Part shown: piece by piece, positions 60,589 through 64,000 of the stretch
How the letters are laid out: every line of letters starts with the position of its first letter
Position numbering within the stretch: position 1 is the stretch's first letter
Origin: Steinernema hermaphroditum
Taxonomy: Eukaryota > Nematoda > Chromadorea > Rhabditida > Steinernematidae
Assembly: GCA_030435675.1 (NCBI GenBank)
Contig: CM059621.1
Location: forward strand, 11,594,001-11,658,000
DNA: 64,000 nucleotides
Reading direction: 5' to 3'
Made by a program: the position numbers and the translations under genes
Notes under the pieces: model-generated
What the model was told of the DNA's origin: nothing
The model's database searches: none
Seen by the model: the letters and a program-made list of their open reading frames with translations, nothing else

Positions 60589-61673
60589 ATGAAAACCTGC
60601 CTTCTCCTGGCGACCCTCGTGGCTCTGGCCCTCAGCCAGTGCCCCAAGAACGCCCTCCCTAGCGTCGACAACACAAAGTGTTTCCAGTTTGCCCCGCTGA
60701 AGACAAACTTCATTGGCGCCGAGCAGTTGTGTCGCCAATTTGGGGGACATCTCGCTTCTGTCGACAACGCTGAGGATGGCGTCATCATCCAGAGTAGCCC
60801 CCACCTTCCTTAGACGTATAGTACAGAACCGATTCAGAGGGAGCTCAACAGTTCTTCAAGGGCGAGGGACAGTACTGGATCGGAGGTGACAAGATTCAGG
60901 ACTTCGCCACGTGGAAGTGGACTGACAAGGAACCCTTCGGATTCCAGAACTGGGCTCCCGGAGACGTCGACATCTTTGACCAGAACTGCTTAAGTGTGGA
61001 GCGCTCAAACGGAAGCTGGATCTCAGCCAGGTGCTGCGACATCAAACCCTACGTCTGCGAAGTCCCTGTCGTGATCTCGGCCACGTGTCCTCGTAAGTTC
61101 GCGCTTCCTCGCTCTATTCCATCCAATACAAGCGCCGACCTGTCTCACCGTGACCTGTCCCGAGTGCCCCACCGCGGCGCCGTGCCCCACCTCGACGACC
61201 ACATCCCGTCCGCTGAAGTGCGCCATCGGATGGTCCGTTTTCGAGCCGACCGACTTCTGCTACCGTTCCTACAACCTCGCCAGCCACATCTCGTGGGAGG
61301 ACGCCGAGAAGGCATGCGTAGTTGAGGGCGGCCATCTCGCGTCGGTCCATTCGAAGGAGGAGAACGATTTCATCGGACAGCTCGTTGGCTCTGCTTCCTT
61401 CAACGACGACCCTTGGCTCGGCGCCTTTGCCCCCAACAAGGACAACAACTTCCAATGGACCGACGGCTCTGCCTTCGACTTCACCAACTGGCACAAGGGC
61501 GAACCCAACAAACCCTCTATCGAGCCTTGTCTTGAGGTATCAATCCGAAGGGTACTGTAGGCTAAGTACACGTTTAGATGTATCAAGACACGGCGCCCAA
61601 CTGGACGTGGAACAACGTCCCTTGTGACACTCCCAGACTGCACGTCTACGTCTGCAAGAAGGCGAAGGAATGA
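60589..61673 (+). CDS. Secreted protein with two C-type lectin domains
   Basis: Paralogue of the palindrome genes in its first half. Signal peptide MKTCLLLATLVALALSQC, then lectin domain 1 (FIGAEQLCRQFGGHLASVDN, YWIGGDKIQDFATWKWTD, CCDIKPYVCEVP). The same intron positions as in copies A and B are kept. A short Thr/Pro/Cys linker (CPECPTAAPCPTSTTT) replaces the long mucin-like one, and a second lectin domain follows in place of the VWD-C8-TIL part (CYRSYNLASHISWEDAEKAC, GGHLASVHSKEENDFI, FDFTNWHKGEPNKPS, WNNVPCDTPRLHVYVC). Domain 2 has GEPNKP (EPN-like) and WTWNNVPC (WNN), so calcium-dependent sugar binding is conceivable there but less so in domain 1. About 320 residues, five exons. The ATG follows TTTCAGGA. 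Confidence 0.92.
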
Positions 61674-64000
61674 AGTTGCTAAGAAGATCCACCTACTGCA
61701 CCGTCACGTTGTGTTTTTGAGAGAACCATCGGAGAATAATAAATATTTTCATTGCGATCTAAAGAAAAACAAAAGAATTATTTTAGCCAATCCAAAACTC
61801 AAATAAGTCGAAAGGGAAGAACATTGATATAAAACGTGCACAATTCCATCCTTCTAAGTGATTTTCCGATTCCACTGGTGGCGAATATAACACGTTCATC
61901 AATCCATATGCTGCCGTGATGTACCGTTTCACGTCAGGCCTTTTGTGTGTTTAGTGATGCTAAGCCTTTGAAATCGTCTTGAATTTGAATTTGGTTTGAA
62001 TCATCTCCGAACCACACGCCCTGATCGACTTTTTGGCCTGTCCAGAAATGACCAGAATTTCCCCAAATTCATTCCCGTATGGACACTTAATTAACGTTCC
62101 GGGCAAGGGCATCATCCTTCAGTGTTCCACCGCTTCTAATACTGATCCCAGAACCTAATCCCAAACATGCAACATTGCCACACAACCCACACAACAAGAC
62201 AATATTTCACCCGAGCGCTTCCCTTTCAGCCCGCAATTAGCGAAGCCATGATTAATGACCGCTGTCCAAATTCAAACGGCGCTCTCGGAAACCCTAAACG
62301 AGTCGGCCATTATTACCCCATATTGTCTCATTATTGCGCTTGAGTCCTTAATTGTGTCCGCTGCGCCCGTGTCCATCTGTCAAAACCTCATCGCGGTGCA
62401 CCGAAGCGCGCCTAATCGAGCGCCGCTTCGCAACATTCGCCCATCAATTACCGGCGCCTCGGTCAGCAGCTGACTCCCCGCCGCTCGTTTTCGTCCGATG
62501 CGGTCAGCGAGAACTCCTCGAGGGGTCTGTGCTGACCTCAGATTATCACGGTAATCCGAAATTCGATACCGTAATCGTTGGGTATTACTCGTTTGTGACG
62601 CGAGATGATCCGCTCAAACGAATCGTCGCTAATCCGAAGAGATTACATTGCGCAAGGACCACTTGAGGGGAGCAGACGTGAACCCATAGGGACTCCACTA
62701 GTCCTAATTTAATTGAGTTATCCATGTTTGCACGCTCGCAGTTTGACGCCTATCGAAGCGGCGTCGATCCGATCTGAAGAGATCGTAAACGGGGAGTCGT
62801 TTGAGTGATGCGATCGCTGCCGGCTTCTTTGACTCGTTGATCACCTCACGAGGTCGCGCGATTGGGGGTCACCGTAGAGGTGCGATTTCGAGGTGGAGTG
62901 TTTATTTGGAAATCGGGAGAAGCGACCACTTGCCGCGTTGGAGGAGGCAAGGTGGTTGGGAAACTGGAGACGGCGACGCGAGAGGCAACTCGAGGGGGTC
63001 ATGGAGGATCTGTTACCTTAATTAAGTGTCCATATGGGAATCATCAATTTGGGACAATTCTGGCCACTTCTGAACTGGGCAAAAAGTCCATGAGGGCATA
63101 TGGTTCAGAGACGATTCAAATCTATAAGGGTGACAGTAAACGACATATGGACAGATGAACATGTTGTATTATCGAAACCCGACACCAATGGAATCACAGA
63201 ATTAGCTAGTAGAATGATGAAGATACTATGAAGCGGTGCTACTGTAGCTGAGTTTCACGTCTCATTTATAGTTTATACATGATGTCATTTAGGCCTTTTC
63301 AGGCCCACTCTATGTGGATATTTTGGGAGACGTCGTGCGCCCATTTTGCGTTAAGGTGTATAATTTTCGGCTGGTCAAGCGCTCTATTTCGTCAGTAGTC
63401 GTCAGAGTTAAGATTACTCGAGGTAACTACTTCGAATTCTTTTGGTCCAGTTGTTCTAGAAATAGTTGAGTAGCAAGACCAATGATGTACTTAATCAGCT
63501 ATTCAAAAGGACGATCATTGCGCCAACAACGACGGCCGAGAACGACCGCTCACTCAACTCATTCGGCTCAGACAGCCTCAGAGAGAGAGCGAGTGGACGA
63601 CCCGACCGATCGCTGGGGGCACAAACCCGGCTCCCAGAAGGCCTGGAACACCAGGGAGCCGTAGTTCCACCGTCTCGCCAAAAAGCCTGTCACGACCGCC
63701 CGACTCTACCCGCGCCGCCAGAGAAGCCGAAGAAGCGTTGCAACTCCGAAGTCCGCGCGGCCAGCCGAACCGAAGATGACTCTCCGCTCCGTTGGCTCTG
63801 CTCCACCGCTATTCCACTTCCGGAATCAGCTCTTCACGACTTCGATACCCGCGCAAACTAATGGGAACGCTGCATTCTATTCGGATTCGTCTGCTCCACC
63901 GAAATCAGAAAAAATCAGCGACCACGGTCTGACTCTGTTCTTCTTTGTGCATATATGAGACGTCCTGCACGGCGTAAGCCGTTGATTCGGGAAGATAAAT
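61674..64000. other. intergenic, no gene supported; possible 5' exon at the right edge
   Basis: About 2.3 kb. Between 62050 and 62460 it holds many ATTA/TAAT cores in a GC-rich context, which could be an enhancer. Open frames at 63466-63861 and 63776-63958 overlap; the latter starts MTLRSVGSAPPLFHFRNQLF, rather like a mitochondrial leader, and could be a first exon of a gene running out of the window, but this is not supported further. Confidence 0.35.

Noticed and set aside
63466..63861. 131-codon plus-strand frame near the right edge
   Set aside because: Low-complexity Arg/Pro/Ser content, no domain, and overlapped by another frame; left as possible but unsupported.

Overview
The window reads as nuclear DNA of a free-living-type (rhabditid) nematode. 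The genes are compact and multi-exon, and most introns are only about 42-50 bases ending in TTTCAG or similar. Several start codons sit 0-3 bases after a splice-acceptor-like TTTCAG, as expected for spliced-leader trans-splicing. Gene content (UBR5 ligase, K2P channel, SLC17 carriers, cathepsin B with TGATAA sites, C-type lectins, a BRE-4-type glycosyltransferase) fits the same group. No species is claimed.

Left third (1-25 kb): 3' end of SHQ1 followed closely by a UQCC2-like gene (operon-like, +). An MBOAT1/2-type lysophospholipid acyltransferase (-). A TSSK-like kinase with unusual motifs and an H3.3-type histone (both -). A small gene with an eIF4E-binding motif, divergent from the histone, and an SLC17 carrier (both +). 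GDP-forming succinyl-CoA ligase beta and a katanin p80-like gene (both -). An APE-type non-LTR retrotransposon with a long intact reading frame (16-19 kb, +). A gene encoding about 16 copies of a THDPNYQ repeat, whose exons and introns were duplicated in tandem (+). A TASK-like two-pore potassium channel (-).

Middle (25-50 kb): a 10-kb UBR5 HECT ligase gene (-), cathepsin B (+), an unrecognised basic, probably nuclear protein (-), a DUSP12/YVH1 phosphatase (-), sulfite oxidase (-) and a second SLC17 carrier (-).

Right (50-64 kb): the most striking structure is a large inverted duplication. Two 3,086-bp arms (50467-53552 and 56457-59542) mirror each other with no indel detected and one substitution seen. 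They flank a 2.9-kb spacer holding a beta-1,4-galactosyltransferase-family gene. Each arm carries a complete secreted protein gene combining a C-type lectin domain, a Thr/Pro-rich linker, and VWD, C8 and TIL modules. A third, related two-lectin-domain gene follows at 60.6 kb. All three lectin genes share a promoter module (TTATCA, then TTGTTTGCCA, then a TATA-like CCATAAATAGGCGC), which suggests one common, probably intestinal, expression programme. The last 2.3 kb holds no gene that could be supported.
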